The position numbers and the translations under genes were made by a program. Below the pieces are notes generated by a model. That model did no database searches. It had not been told where the DNA came from and saw only the letters and a list, made by a program, of their open reading frames with translations. This document shows, in pieces, positions 1 through 8,730 of a DNA stretch of 64,000 bases. Every line of letters begins with the position of its first letter. The stretch's first letter is position 1. Origin of the DNA: Paractinoplanes bogorensis (lineage in GTDB: Bacteria > Actinomycetota > Actinomycetes > Mycobacteriales > Micromonosporaceae); contig NZ_JAHKKG010000005.1 of NCBI RefSeq assembly GCF_018829635.1, forward strand, positions 62,001 through 126,000, written 5' to 3'.

Positions 1-7
1 CCAGGCG

Positions 8-33
8 CGATGGTGGGGTGAGGGGCACCATCG
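8..33 (+). other. Hairpin ahead of the carboxypeptidase gene
   Basis: An 8-bp inverted repeat (CGATGGTG at 8-15, CACCATCG at 26-33) encloses a 10-base purine-rich loop. It lies 18 bases before the next start codon. It may be the terminator of a gene left of the window or a 5' UTR stem; the window edge prevents a choice. Confidence 0.4.
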
Positions 34-51
34 AAGACCTGGAGGTCGTTC

Positions 52-1317
52 ATGAGACGACGACGTACCGCCGTGGCCGCTCTCGCCGTCGCGATGCTGG
101 GTGCTCTCCTCGCCGGCGTGCCCGCCGACGCGGCGCCGACCGTGAGCGCCGAGCCGGCCCAGTACGAGGTGCTCGACGTACGCAGTGCCGCCCAGCGCAA
201 CGTGATCGCCCGCACCGGCGTGGCCATCGACAGCGTCGAGCACGCCATCGTCACCGTGACCGCGTCGCCAGCTGAGGTACGCGCGTTGCAGCGCAAGGGC
301 TTCACCGTCCAGCCGATCCTGCGGACGTTCGACTTCCCGCCCTCGGACGCGCCCTACCACAACTACAGCGAGATGATCACCGAGGTGAACCGGGTCGTCG
401 CCGCCTACCCGGCGATCGCCCAGAAGCGCGTGATCGGCAAGACCTACGAGGGCCGCGACATCGTCGCCGTCAAGATCTCCGACAACGTCGGCACCGACGA
501 GAACGAGCCCGAGGTCCTGTACGACGCCAACCACCACGCCCGCGAGCACCTGACGGTCGAGATGGCGCTGTACGTCCTCAACCTCTACACGGCCGGCTAC
601 GCGTCGGACAGCCGCATCCGCAACGTCGTCAACAGCCGCGAGCTGTGGATCATCCCGTCGGTCAACCCGGACGGCTCGGAGTACGACATCGCCACCGGCA
701 GCTACCGGTCGTGGCGCAAGAACCGCCAGCCCAACAGCGGATCGTCCAACGTCGGCACCGACCTGAACCGTAACTACGGCTACCGCTGGGGCTGTTGCGG
801 CGGCTCGTCGGGCAGCACGTCGTCGTCGACCTACCGCGGGCCGTCGGCCTTCTCGGCCCCCGAGACGCGCGCCGTCCGTGACTTCGTCAACAGCCGGGTA
901 GTGGGTGGAAAGCAGCAGATCCGTGCGTCGATGGACTTCCACACGTACAGCGAGCTGGTCCTCTGGCCCTTCGGGCACACGACCGCGAACACCACCACCG
1001 GCATGACGACCGACGACTACAACACCTTCTCGACGTTCGGCCGGCAGATGGCCGCGACCAACAACTACACGCCCGAGCAGTCGTCCGACCTCTACATCAC
1101 CGACGGCGACCTGCTCGACTGGCTGTGGGGCACGCACAAGATCTTCGCCTACACGTTCGAGATGTATCCGCGTTCCGCGTCGGGCGGCGGCTTCTACCCG
1201 CCGGCCAGCGTCATCAACCGTGAGACGTCGCGCAACCGGGAGGCCGCCCTGTTGCTCGCCGAGGTGGCAGACTGCCCGTACAAGGTGATCGGCAAGCAGT
1301 CGACCTACTGTTCCTGA
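52..1317 (+). CDS. Secreted zinc carboxypeptidase, peptidase family M14
   Basis: This is a 421-residue exported metallopeptidase that should remove C-terminal amino acids from peptides outside the cell. Residues 1-28 form a Sec signal peptide with an Arg-rich start and an Ala-rich hydrophobic core. Residues of about 30-100 look like a propeptide, and the M14 domain follows. The zinc site is visible as H162 and E165 in NHHAREH and H297 in MDFHTYSE, and the catalytic Glu is E370 in TFEMYP. The length fits carboxypeptidase T/A-like bacterial enzymes. A GGAGG about 6 bases upstream supports the ATG. A strong hairpin terminator follows, so it is probably monocistronic. Substrate preference cannot be read here. 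Confidence 0.93.
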   Translation: MRRRRTAVAALAVAMLGALLAGVPADAAPTVSAEPAQYEVLDVRSAAQRNVIARTGVAIDSVEHAIVTVTASPAEVRALQRKGFTVQPILRTFDFPPSDAPYHNYSEMITEVNRVVAAYPAIAQKRVIGKTYEGRDIVAVKISDNVGTDENEPEVLYDANHHAREHLTVEMALYVLNLYTAGYASDSRIRNVVNSRELWIIPSVNPDGSEYDIATGSYRSWRKNRQPNSGSSNVGTDLNRNYGYRWGCCGGSSGSTSSSTYRGPSAFSAPETRAVRDFVNSRVVGGKQQIRASMDFHTYSELVLWPFGHTTANTTTGMTTDDYNTFSTFGRQMAATNNYTPEQSSDLYITDGDLLDWLWGTHKIFAYTFEMYPRSASGGGFYPPASVINRETSRNREAALLLAEVADCPYKVIGKQSTYCS

Positions 1318-1327
1318 CCAATGTGGA

Positions 1328-1361
1328 ACGTCGCCCGGCGTATCGATGCGCCGGGCGACGT
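1328..1361 (+). terminator. Hairpin terminator after the M14 peptidase
   Basis: A perfect 13-bp stem (1328-1340 with 1349-1361, core CGTCGCCCGGCG) closes an 8-base loop, 11 bases after the stop. No T-run follows, which is usual for actinomycete terminators. Confidence 0.8.
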
Positions 1362-1375
1362 CTCCGGAGGAATAA

Positions 1376-1867
1376 GTGCATTTCTTTGTGTACGGCCGTG
1401 ATCGCGCCGGTGCGCTCGGGCTGAAGATGAAACTGACCGAGGAGCACTGGGCGTTCCTCGATCCCTACGCCGACCGCATCATCGCCCGCGGTCCCACGCT
1501 CGACGACGACGGCGACCCGACCGGCAGCCTGCACATCGCCGACCTGCCCGACGTCGCGGCGGCTCGCGAGTTCACCTATGCCGAGCCCTATTACCTGGGC
1601 GGCGTCTTCGAGTCGGTGCAGCTGTGCCGCTGGGTCAACCTGCTCGGCCGCACGATGCCCACCCGCCCCGGCTTCCTGGTCCGCACCAGCGGCAGCACGC
1701 CGATAACCGCCAAGCACCTTTTCGCGTACGGGGACCTGTTCGCCCTCGACGGCGCCGCCCACCTGGGCCGGGCCGCCCTGCTCGAGGCCCCGTCGCTCGA
1801 AGCCGCCATCCGCTCCGCCCCTCCCGGCGCCATCGTCCAGCCCTGGCAGCCGGGCGGCCGCCGCTGA
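1376..1867 (+). CDS. YCII-related domain protein
   Basis: The 163-residue cytoplasmic protein has a YCII-like dimeric alpha/beta-barrel pattern: an N-terminal strand HFFVYGRD, a helix with EEHWAFLDPYADRIIARGP, then GSLHIADLPD and EPYYLGGVFESV. YCII relatives are small barrel proteins with an active-site His and Asp, and their substrates are mostly unknown. The start is GTG, chosen because GGAGG lies 6-10 bases upstream. The gene ends 5 bases from the convergent VOC gene. The C-terminal 70 residues are longer than a minimal YCII domain. An iterated-motif variant (CGTACGGGGA) lies near 1726. Confidence 0.72.
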   Translation: MHFFVYGRDRAGALGLKMKLTEEHWAFLDPYADRIIARGPTLDDDGDPTGSLHIADLPDVAAAREFTYAEPYYLGGVFESVQLCRWVNLLGRTMPTRPGFLVRTSGSTPITAKHLFAYGDLFALDGAAHLGRAALLEAPSLEAAIRSAPPGAIVQPWQPGGRR

Positions 1868-1872
1868 CCGGC

Positions 1873-2334
1873 CTAATCCAGGCAGAACTCGTTGCCCTCG
1901 GGGTCGGTCATCACGATGAAACCGGCGCTCAACGGCAGCGCGGGCTCGGACCGGCTGACCCGCTTGGCTCCCTTCGCGACCAAGCGGTCGCACTCCGCCT
2001 CCAGGGCGGCCATCCGGTCGTCGCCCTCCAGCCCGGGCGCGGCCCGCAGGTCGAGGTGGATGCGGTTCTTGGTCACCTTGTCCTCGGGCACTTGCTGGAA
2101 GAAGATGCGCGGGCCGGTCCCGTCCGGGTCCTCGAGCGCCGACGCGGCGTTGCGCCGTTCCATCGGCACGTTGTTCGCCTCGAGGAAGTCGTCCCAGGCG
2201 TCGAGCGGGTCGGTGCCGGGCTCGACCGTCACCCCGGGCGGACCGGGATGGACGTAGCCGAGCGCGTCGCGCCAGAAGATCGACAGGTTCTTGGGGTCGT
2301 GGGCGTCGAACGTGACCTGGATGGTGCGGCTCAT
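1873..2334 (-). CDS. VOC (glyoxalase/bleomycin-resistance) family protein
   Basis: The 153-residue protein opens with IQVTFDAHDPKNLSIFWRDALGY, typical of the first beta-alpha-beta-beta-beta module of the vicinal oxygen chelate fold. It ends with IVMTDPEGNEFCLD, the usual closing strand whose Glu is a metal ligand. Members include glyoxalase I, dioxygenases and antibiotic-binding proteins; this one looks like the generic VOC_2 type with no assignable substrate. Its ATG overlaps the stop of the upstream DinB gene (ATGA), so the two are co-translated. The pair is divergent from a WYL-type regulator that may control it. Confidence 0.88.
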   Translation of the reverse strand: MSRTIQVTFDAHDPKNLSIFWRDALGYVHPGPPGVTVEPGTDPLDAWDDFLEANNVPMERRNAASALEDPDGTGPRIFFQQVPEDKVTKNRIHLDLRAAPGLEGDDRMAALEAECDRLVAKGAKRVSRSEPALPLSAGFIVMTDPEGNEFCLD

Positions 2335-2894
2335 CGGGACTCTCCTCTCAGGTAGAGGTCGCGCAGCAGGCTGACCTCGGACAGATGGTGGATCAGTTCA
2401 CGGTGGATGTGCAGCACGAGCGTGGCCATCGGCGCGTCCGGATAGGGCTCGGCGGGACCGCACGGACGGCGCAGACCGTCCTCGCCGAGGCTTTCCACGC
2501 CGGCCAGCCACACCGCGAGTTGCTGGTCGAGCTGCGTCCGGGCCTCGGTGGCGGTGCCGGCATAGTCCCATTTCTCGTACGCGGCCTCGGGCGCCCCGAA
2601 GTGTGCGAAGTTGCGTACCGCCAGCACTCCCACGATCACGTGCCCGAGTTGCCAGGCGATGCTGGTCAGCGGGGCCGGGTCGGGTTGCGGGAACGCGAAG
2701 TCGATCGTGAAGTCACCGCTGCCCGCCTGCATCGGCGCGGTCGAGGTGCCGCGCGGGCGTACGTTCCAGGTGTCCGGTGCGGGCTCCCACAAGTACTCGT
2801 CGTCGGTCATGCCGGCGAGCCGCTCGCGCAGCTGGTTGTCCCAGTGCCACTCCCACTGCTCGCGCAGCGTCCGGTTCCAGTCGAATCCGTCCAT
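2331..2894 (-). CDS. DinB-family (DfsB-like) protein
   Basis: The protein has 187 residues and a four-helix-bundle DinB pattern: WEWHWDNQLRERLAGMTDDEYLWEP at the N-terminus, GHVIVGVLAVRN in the middle and HIHRELIHHLSE near the end. The spaced His residues would bind a divalent metal. DinB relatives are metal-dependent hydrolases or thiol transferases; the actual reaction is unknown. I chose the ATG at 2894 because GGGTGG lies about 8 bases upstream; a longer reading to 2936 lacks a ribosome site. It is the first gene of a two-gene unit with the VOC protein and shares ATGA with it. Confidence 0.85.
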   Translation of the reverse strand: MDGFDWNRTLREQWEWHWDNQLRERLAGMTDDEYLWEPAPDTWNVRPRGTSTAPMQAGSGDFTIDFAFPQPDPAPLTSIAWQLGHVIVGVLAVRNFAHFGAPEAAYEKWDYAGTATEARTQLDQQLAVWLAGVESLGEDGLRRPCGPAEPYPDAPMATLVLHIHRELIHHLSEVSLLRDLYLRGESR

Positions 2895-2956
2895 GGGTCC
2901 ACCCTGACACGGAACGAGGACAGGATCGGTCCGCATTGTCTGCGAGACTGGGAATC

Positions 2957-3889
2957 ATGGACGACCTGGGCACGACCGAACGGGTCCTGGCCCTGCTCGG
3001 CCTGCTCCAGCAGCGCCGGGTGTGGACCGGGCCCGAACTGGCCGAACGACTCCGGATCACGACCCGCACGGTCCGGCGCGACGTGGAGCGGCTGCGCGTT
3101 CTCGGCTTCACCGTGCACGCCGGGCAGGGCGTCGGCGGCGGCTACCAGCTCGGCCCGGGTCAGGATCTGCCGCCGCTGCTGTTCGACGACGAGGAGGCCA
3201 TCGCCACGGCCGTCGCGCTGCTGGCCGGGGCCGGCACCGGGGACGCCACGCTGCGCGCGCTGACCAAACTCGACCGGGTGCTCCCGGCCCGGCTGCGGCA
3301 CGAGGTGCGCACGCTGACCGCCTCGGTCGAGTCGATGGACGGCGGCCGTGCGCCGGTGGACTCCGAGACGCTGCTGGCCCTGGCCCGGGCGTGCCGCGAC
3401 GAGGTGCTGACCGAATTCGACTACCGCGACGAGCGCCGCCGGGTCGAGCCCTATCGTCTCGTCGCCTCGGACCGACGCTGGTATCTGTTCGCGTACGACA
3501 CGGGTCGCGACGACTGGCGCACCTTCCGCCTGGACCGCATGTCCGCGATGCACGCGACCACGTTGCGGTTCCGGCCCCGGGCGGCGCCCGACGCGGCCGA
3601 GTTCGTGCAGGAGGGCGTGGCCAGCCGCGTCTACCGCCATCAGGCACGCTTCCTGGTGCACGCCCCGGCCCCGGCCGTCCGCGCGCAGATCCCGCAGTCG
3701 GCCGCGGTCGTGCGGGAGCGGACGGCGGAGACGTGCGAGGTGACCAGCGGCGCCGACAATCTCGACTTCATCCTCATGCACATCGTGCTGCTCGGTCACG
3801 ACTTCGCGATTCTCGACCCGCCCGAGCTGCGCGAACGCTGCGCGGCGATCGCCCGCCGCCTGAGCCGGGCCGGGCTCACCAGCTCATGA
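2957..3889 (+). CDS. HTH/WYL-domain transcriptional regulator (YafY/DeoR-like)
   Basis: The protein has 310 residues. Residues 1-60 form a winged HTH (RVLALLGLLQQRRVWTGPEL, then TTRTVRRDVERLRVLGF and the wing GVGGGYQL). The middle carries the WYL domain core (VEPYRLVASDRRWYLFAYD, then WRTFRLDRM). The last 90 residues form a WCX-type tail. WYL domains bind ligands or nucleic acid and switch the HTH. It diverges from the DinB-VOC pair across 62 bases, a common arrangement that suggests it regulates that pair. The ATG has no Shine-Dalgarno but has GAGACT 7 bases upstream, so it may be leaderless. Its last 14 bases overlap the convergent solenoid gene. Confidence 0.9.
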   Translation: MDDLGTTERVLALLGLLQQRRVWTGPELAERLRITTRTVRRDVERLRVLGFTVHAGQGVGGGYQLGPGQDLPPLLFDDEEAIATAVALLAGAGTGDATLRALTKLDRVLPARLRHEVRTLTASVESMDGGRAPVDSETLLALARACRDEVLTEFDYRDERRRVEPYRLVASDRRWYLFAYDTGRDDWRTFRLDRMSAMHATTLRFRPRAAPDAAEFVQEGVASRVYRHQARFLVHAPAPAVRAQIPQSAAVVRERTAETCEVTSGADNLDFILMHIVLLGHDFAILDPPELRERCAAIARRLSRAGLTSS

Positions 3890-6800
3890 CGACCTCGGTG
3901 GCCGCCTCGCGTACGTCGGGATCGGGGTGCTGCCGCAACGATCGCAACCGGTCCCGCCACTCGACCGGCCAGCCGAGCGCGTAACCGCGACGGGTCAGCG
4001 CCACCGCGAACAGCCCGCGGGCCAGATCGCCGTGCCGCTCGTGGTCGGACGCGAGGGCCAGCTGCCGTACGGGATCGATCGTCGCCTCCCGGCTGGTCAG
4101 GTGGGACGAGAGCGCCCGTGACGCGTGGTAGGCCACGATCGGCCGCGCGGCACAACGGTCGGCCACCTCGTCGAGCACGTCCAGCCCGCCCAGCGCGACC
4201 ATCATCCTCAGCGCCGGCGTCAGGAAGCCCGCCTGTTCGGCCAGCCGACGCGCCGCCACCAGGGCCGGTCCACGATCGACGGTCGAGTCGGCGCGGGCCG
4301 CCCACTGAACCACCGCGTCGGTCAGATCGTCCAGCCGTTCCCGCCACGGACGGTCCCGCTCCGCGTTGCCCGCCGAGTCGCGAGCGTCCTGCTCGGCCAG
4401 CCGCTGCCACAACGTGCCGAGCCCGTCGGCGTGGATCGTCGCGACCAGCGCCCCGAGCTCCCACCGGTTGAGGTAGTCGTCGAACGCGGTCAGCCGGTCG
4501 ACCACGAGCTCGGTGACGCCGTCGATCCAGGGCGCCCAGGCCGGCACCACGGCGAACGCGGCACTACGGATGAACTGATCCTCGCTGCGGGCGGCGGCCG
4601 CCACCAGCTCCGCGAACCGCGTCCGATACCGGCCGGCCACCGCGAACGGGCTCGCGCCGAGCACGGCCTGCAACTCCTCGCGGCTCCCGCGCACCCCGGC
4701 CTCGAGAATCGTCCAGCTCTCGGCCGCCCACAGACGCTGCCGGGCGGCCGAGATGATCGCCGCGCGCACGTCGCGATGCTGACCTTCTTTCCCGTACGCC
4801 TCCAGCAGTGTCCCCATCGACGACGGCGGCCCGAACCGGCCCAGCAGTCGCGCGACCTCCTTCTTGCTGGTCACCTTGGAGGAACCGAGCAGCACCGGCT
4901 CGAGCCGGGCGGGCAGCTGAGACGGCGCCACGAACCGCACGGCCCGCCCCGCCGCGTACATCGCCACCCGCGCCCGGTCGTCCCCGGCGTGCTCGAGCAG
5001 CGTGGCCATCGCCTGGCCGGGCTGCTCCGACCACACCAGGGCTCCGAGCGCCGCCTCGGCCAGCACCACGTCGTCCGAGCTCGCATAACGCAGCGCGAGC
5101 GCCGGCCCGAGCACCGGAACCCGGGCCGCGGCCGCGATCGCCGCCGCCCGCGACCGCCGGGCGGCGCCGGTGTCGGCCGCGATCGCCTCCTGCAACGCGA
5201 CGTACGCGGCCTGCTGCCGGGGCAGCCAGCGCTCGGCGTGGCGCGGCCACTCCGGAGCCCAGCGCACGCCCTTCTGCCGGAAACGGCCGTGCAGCCCGGG
5301 GACGAGCACCTGGTCGAGCAGATCGGTGCGGTTGCCCGCGACCGTCGCCCAGACCGGCGCCACCGCCACGGTCGACACGTCCAGCTCGATCAGCTCGGCC
5401 ACCCGCTCGGCCCGGGTACGCGGGTCGTCGAGCCACAGCGCGATCGCGGTGTGCCCGACCGACGGCGGGGGACCGGGGTCGATCGCCCGGCGCAACAACG
5501 CCTGCAGGCCCGGCACGAGCCGCGCGCGGTCGCCGAGCGCGCGGGTCAGCGCGAACAGCGGCTCGTGGAAGCCGCGGGTCATTGCGGCCTCGACCCAGCC
5601 GCGCAGGCGGTCGAAGACCATCTGCTCCTGGCCTCGGCGCAGCGTCCGGTCGTAGCGGCCCAGCACCGGCACGGCCTTGCTGTCGGTGGCGAGGTCGATG
5701 GTGAGCAGCGCCCACTCGCGCAGCCCGGCCTCGTCCACGTGATGCTGCAGAACGCCCGCGGCCAGCGAGCCGAGCGCACCCAGCGACGGCCCGGAGACGT
5801 CGCGCGCCTCGACCGCGTCCGTCGTCAACCGGGTGAGCCGGTCGATCAGCGCGGGAGTGACCAGCGGCGCGAGGCGGGCCAGGGCGGTCAGGGCGGCCGT
5901 GCGTACCGGCTCCTGCTCGTTCCGCAGCCGGTCGAGCAGCCCGAACGCCTCGGCCACGACCTGCGGGTCGCGCGAGCGGCGGGCCGCGTCGACCAGGTGG
6001 CCGTACGCGCCGGCCCGCACCTCGGCGTCACCGCTGCGGGTCGCCCCCACGATCGCGTCGCGGGCCTCCGGCCACGGCAGCCAGGCGCTCAGCGCGCGGA
6101 CCGTGCCCTCGCTGCCCCGGGCCCGGGGGCGTTCGAGCTGCTTGCGGGCCTCGTCGGCGCGTACGGCGTGCGGCAGCAGTTCCATCGTCCGGTCGTCCGG
6201 AACGCTGCCGGCCGGGGCGACCGTCTGCCCGTGGACGGCGGCGCGGCGGCTCGGGGGCAGCACGGCCAGCAGGCTCGCGTAACTGCCCTTGTCGCGCAGC
6301 TTGCGGGCCAGCGGCACCAGCTCCTCGTCGGGCAGGACGACCAGGCGCCGGGTGAGCGCGCGGGGCAGCGGCGCCCATAGCGAGCGGGTCCGCGTGGCGA
6401 GTAGCGCGACCACGCGGCGGGGATCGTGGGCGGCCAGAACCCCGTACCGGGAAAGGTTTCCGGGCAGGGTCTCCTCGGGGCCGAACCGCTCCAGCAGGCT
6501 CAGTACACCGTCGGGATCGGTGTGCAGCACGGCGTGGCCGATCCGGGCCCAGAGGCGCCCGCGCACAGCCGGATCCGCCTGCTCGAACTGTGCGGTCACG
6601 TGGGCCAGCAGGACGGCCGGGTGGCGCCGGGCCACGGCGGTCGGATTGACGGCGTGGTCGAGTTCGGGCAGCGACGCGGCCACCGTTTCGGAACTGCAGG
6701 CGGGCAGCAGGGCGGCCGCTTCGACATCGCCGTAGAGCGCGCGGACGCGGGGGAGCATGGCGTCGGCGTAGTCCGGGGCGTTCACACCGCGGAGCGTGCG

Positions 6801-7100
6801 GTAGATCAGGCGGCGCTCGACGGACGGGCGGTCGAGGTCGAGCTCGACCCGCCGGCGCACGGCCCAGGTCAGGGCGCGGGCCCGGATCGACGCCTGCGGG
6901 TCGGTGAGGGCCAGGAGCACCTCGTCGTCCGCGGCGGCGGCCAGCGCCAGCGACCGCTCGTAGGGGCCGCCGGTACGCAGATCGGCGCAGACCTCGGCCC
7001 GATCCGGCGACGACCGCGCCCACGCCATGACGCGCGCGATCCTCACCCCGTACGGGAAAGGATCGAGCGAAGCGAGTAGATCCCCCGTGGCACTCAGCAC
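3876..7100 (-). CDS. Very large HEAT-repeat-like alpha-solenoid protein
   Basis: This 1074-residue protein has no signal peptide and no membrane segment. It consists almost wholly of paired amphipathic helices with HEAT-like signatures, for example DPQASIRARALTWAVRRRV, EVRAGAYGHLVDAARRS and RVAMYAAGRAVRFV. Such solenoids usually act as scaffolds; no catalytic domain is visible. The start is GTG at 7100; the nearby ATG at 7108 is out of frame. Its 3' end overlaps the convergent WYL gene by 14 bases. Two copies of the iterated DNA motif lie inside it (4788 and 7049). I do not know its function. It is one of three helical-repeat genes within 10 kb. Confidence 0.8.
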   Translation of the reverse strand: MLSATGDLLASLDPFPYGVRIARVMAWARSSPDRAEVCADLRTGGPYERSLALAAAADDEVLLALTDPQASIRARALTWAVRRRVELDLDRPSVERRLIYRTLRGVNAPDYADAMLPRVRALYGDVEAAALLPACSSETVAASLPELDHAVNPTAVARRHPAVLLAHVTAQFEQADPAVRGRLWARIGHAVLHTDPDGVLSLLERFGPEETLPGNLSRYGVLAAHDPRRVVALLATRTRSLWAPLPRALTRRLVVLPDEELVPLARKLRDKGSYASLLAVLPPSRRAAVHGQTVAPAGSVPDDRTMELLPHAVRADEARKQLERPRARGSEGTVRALSAWLPWPEARDAIVGATRSGDAEVRAGAYGHLVDAARRSRDPQVVAEAFGLLDRLRNEQEPVRTAALTALARLAPLVTPALIDRLTRLTTDAVEARDVSGPSLGALGSLAAGVLQHHVDEAGLREWALLTIDLATDSKAVPVLGRYDRTLRRGQEQMVFDRLRGWVEAAMTRGFHEPLFALTRALGDRARLVPGLQALLRRAIDPGPPPSVGHTAIALWLDDPRTRAERVAELIELDVSTVAVAPVWATVAGNRTDLLDQVLVPGLHGRFRQKGVRWAPEWPRHAERWLPRQQAAYVALQEAIAADTGAARRSRAAAIAAAARVPVLGPALALRYASSDDVVLAEAALGALVWSEQPGQAMATLLEHAGDDRARVAMYAAGRAVRFVAPSQLPARLEPVLLGSSKVTSKKEVARLLGRFGPPSSMGTLLEAYGKEGQHRDVRAAIISAARQRLWAAESWTILEAGVRGSREELQAVLGASPFAVAGRYRTRFAELVAAAARSEDQFIRSAAFAVVPAWAPWIDGVTELVVDRLTAFDDYLNRWELGALVATIHADGLGTLWQRLAEQDARDSAGNAERDRPWRERLDDLTDAVVQWAARADSTVDRGPALVAARRLAEQAGFLTPALRMMVALGGLDVLDEVADRCAARPIVAYHASRALSSHLTSREATIDPVRQLALASDHERHGDLARGLFAVALTRRGYALGWPVEWRDRLRSLRQHPDPDVREAATEVVMSW

Positions 7101-7115
7101 CGCGCCATTGTGCGG

Positions 7116-7730
7116 TCAGAAGGCGAGATCCACCACGAAATATTCGCCGGTCAGGGTCAGCGGGCCGCCCGGGTGGAAGCTGACCGCGCCGTCGCGGGCC
7201 AGTTCGGCGATCACGTGCGGGCGGTCGGCCAGGTCGAGCTTGACCGGCTCGTCCGATGCGACCGTCCACACGCCGACGTGCGGGTGCAGGATGACCGGGA
7301 CACGGCCGTCCGGGAGGGCGGGGGCGGGCGGTTGTCCCTCGATGCTGCGGTCGCCCGGGCCGATGTCGGCGGGCTCGGGCCGGTTCTCGCCCAGATCTTT
7401 GAGCTCGACGAGCCGGTTCTGATAGAAGCGCTGACCGATATTGGTCAGCCGGTGCACGGGCGACAGCGGACGGTAGACCGAGCCGCCGCGGTACTCGTTC
7501 AGGAAGCGCGGCTCGCTGCCGTCCAGCCAGTCCATCCGCGCCTCGGAACCCGAGATCGAGAGCACCACGTACGGGTTGTGGTGCAGATGCCACGGGTGGG
7601 TCTCGCCCGGTTCGAGCGCGACGTCCCAGACGCGGATCACCGGATTGTCCAGCAGCACCGTCTGCCCGACCTCGTCGAGCACGATCTCGTCACCGGCGGG
7701 GGAGTGCACGATCTGACCCTTCACGGGCAT
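7116..7730 (-). CDS. Cupin-fold protein
   Basis: The 204-residue protein has a beta-barrel cupin core with a His-rich metal site in HPWHLHHNPYVVLSISGSE, flanked by VWDVALEPGETH. A Glu (E53-type position in the barrel) and a later His would complete a mononuclear metal site. The closest style I recognise is the BauB-like cupin set, but the substrate is unknown. I chose the ATG at 7730 because TGGTGGGG precedes it; a longer frame to 7883 runs into the next gene. It sits 26 bases downstream of the APH-family gene on the same strand and 15 bases upstream of the solenoid gene, so these genes may form one unit. Confidence 0.82.
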   Translation of the reverse strand: MPVKGQIVHSPAGDEIVLDEVGQTVLLDNPVIRVWDVALEPGETHPWHLHHNPYVVLSISGSEARMDWLDGSEPRFLNEYRGGSVYRPLSPVHRLTNIGQRFYQNRLVELKDLGENRPEPADIGPGDRSIEGQPPAPALPDGRVPVILHPHVGVWTVASDEPVKLDLADRPHVIAELARDGAVSFHPGGPLTLTGEYFVVDLAF

Positions 7731-7756
7731 CACCCCACCATCCGGCTCGGTCGATG

Positions 7757-8629
7757 TCAAAAGCTCGACAGGATGCGGGCCAGGGTCCGCCGGCCCAGCG
7801 CGGCCATCGGCGGATTCGTCGTCTCGTAGTACCAGGGCAGCCCCATCGCCTGCTCGAACGCCCACGCCATGCCGCGCCGCCACTCCAGTTCGTCGCAGCC
7901 CAGGGCGGTGCGCAACGTCTCGCGCGGGCCGGCCTCGAGCAGATGCCAGCCGCTGACCAGGTCGAGTGCCGGGTCGGCCGGTCCGAGACCCCCCACATCA
8001 AGAACACCTTCAAGGCGCCCGTACGCGGTGAGGATGTTGCCGGGAATGAGATCGCCGTGGTTCATCACGTCGGGCGCGTCGCCGCGCGGGAGTTCGCGCA
8101 GCTCGGACCAGACGCGCCGCAGGGCCGGGGCGTTCTCGCTGTGCGCTAGGCAGACCTCCATCCACTCGTCGTGCGCTTTCAGGTCGCCGCCACGCCCCGG
8201 GCCGCTGAACTTGCGGTTGTGGACGGGAATCGCCCGTACGGCGGAAAAGAACTCGGCCAGGTCGCGCGCGAATTCGTCGCCCAGAATCTGATCGGTCACC
8301 ACCTCGCCCGGCACCCATGTCTGCACCGACCAGGGCAGTGGGTAACCCGGCCCGGGCTCGCCGATCGCGATCGGTTCGGGCGTCGCGAACCGGGTGTGAC
8401 CCAGCAGCTCGGCCGCGGCGGCCGCCTCGCGCTCGAGCCAGGCGCGGGCATCGGCTCGCGGCTGCAGCGGGAAGCGGGCGGTCAGCCCGTCACCCAGGCG
8501 GAAGATCGCGTTGACCGTGCCCTGCGTGTCGAGCGGCTTGAGCGGCAGCTCGCGCCAGGCCGGGAACTGCTCGTCGACCAGCGAACGGACCACGCCGGCG
8601 GAGACGGTGAGCTGATCGTCGTGCATCAT
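7757..8629 (-). CDS. Aminoglycoside phosphotransferase (APH)-fold kinase
   Basis: The 290-residue enzyme carries the APH catalytic loop MNHGDLIPGNIL (H191, D193, N198) and the metal-binding loop VLDVGGLGPADPALDL, with D replacing the DFG/DWE start. The N-lobe has FRLGDGLTARFPLQ. Such kinases phosphorylate small-molecule hydroxyls; many chromosomal members, including close MphA-like ones, are not proven resistance genes, so I do not claim resistance. The start codon is one of two consecutive ATGs (8624-8629). This start lies inside the last unit of a tandem repeat that descends from the 3' end of the upstream TetR gene, so the original stop/start overlap seems to have been pulled apart. Confidence 0.85.
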   Translation of the reverse strand: MMHDDQLTVSAGVVRSLVDEQFPAWRELPLKPLDTQGTVNAIFRLGDGLTARFPLQPRADARAWLEREAAAAAELLGHTRFATPEPIAIGEPGPGYPLPWSVQTWVPGEVVTDQILGDEFARDLAEFFSAVRAIPVHNRKFSGPGRGGDLKAHDEWMEVCLAHSENAPALRRVWSELRELPRGDAPDVMNHGDLIPGNILTAYGRLEGVLDVGGLGPADPALDLVSGWHLLEAGPRETLRTALGCDELEWRRGMAWAFEQAMGLPWYYETTNPPMAALGRRTLARILSSF

Positions 8630-8730
8630 CGGGCGGCCTGCGTCACGGCGCTCACCGAGCGGCCTGCGTCACGGCGCTCACCGAGCGGCCTGCGTCACGG
8701 CGCTCACCGAGCGGCCTGCGTCACGGCGTC
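8626..8730. repeat. 26-bp tandem repeat, reiterated 3' end of the TetR gene
   Basis: Units start at 8626, 8652, 8678 and 8704; the last is 27 bases. The gene's own 3' end (8731-8756) is a divergent fifth unit with about four differences. Each unit contains GCGGCCTGCGTCACGGCG or a near copy, and each internal unit carries a TGA stop on the minus strand (TCACCG on the plus strand). The outermost unit contains the APH start codon. The unit length is not a multiple of 3, so the array cannot be read through. Confidence 0.95.

Noticed and set aside
4125..6380. A 751-codon plus-strand frame opposite the solenoid gene
   Set aside because: High-GC antisense shadow: no start context, no family motif, and its codons mirror the third positions of the minus-strand gene.
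7757..8629. Antibiotic resistance gene (APH)
   Set aside because: The fold is clear, but most chromosomal APH-like kinases act on other substrates. There is no mobile context.
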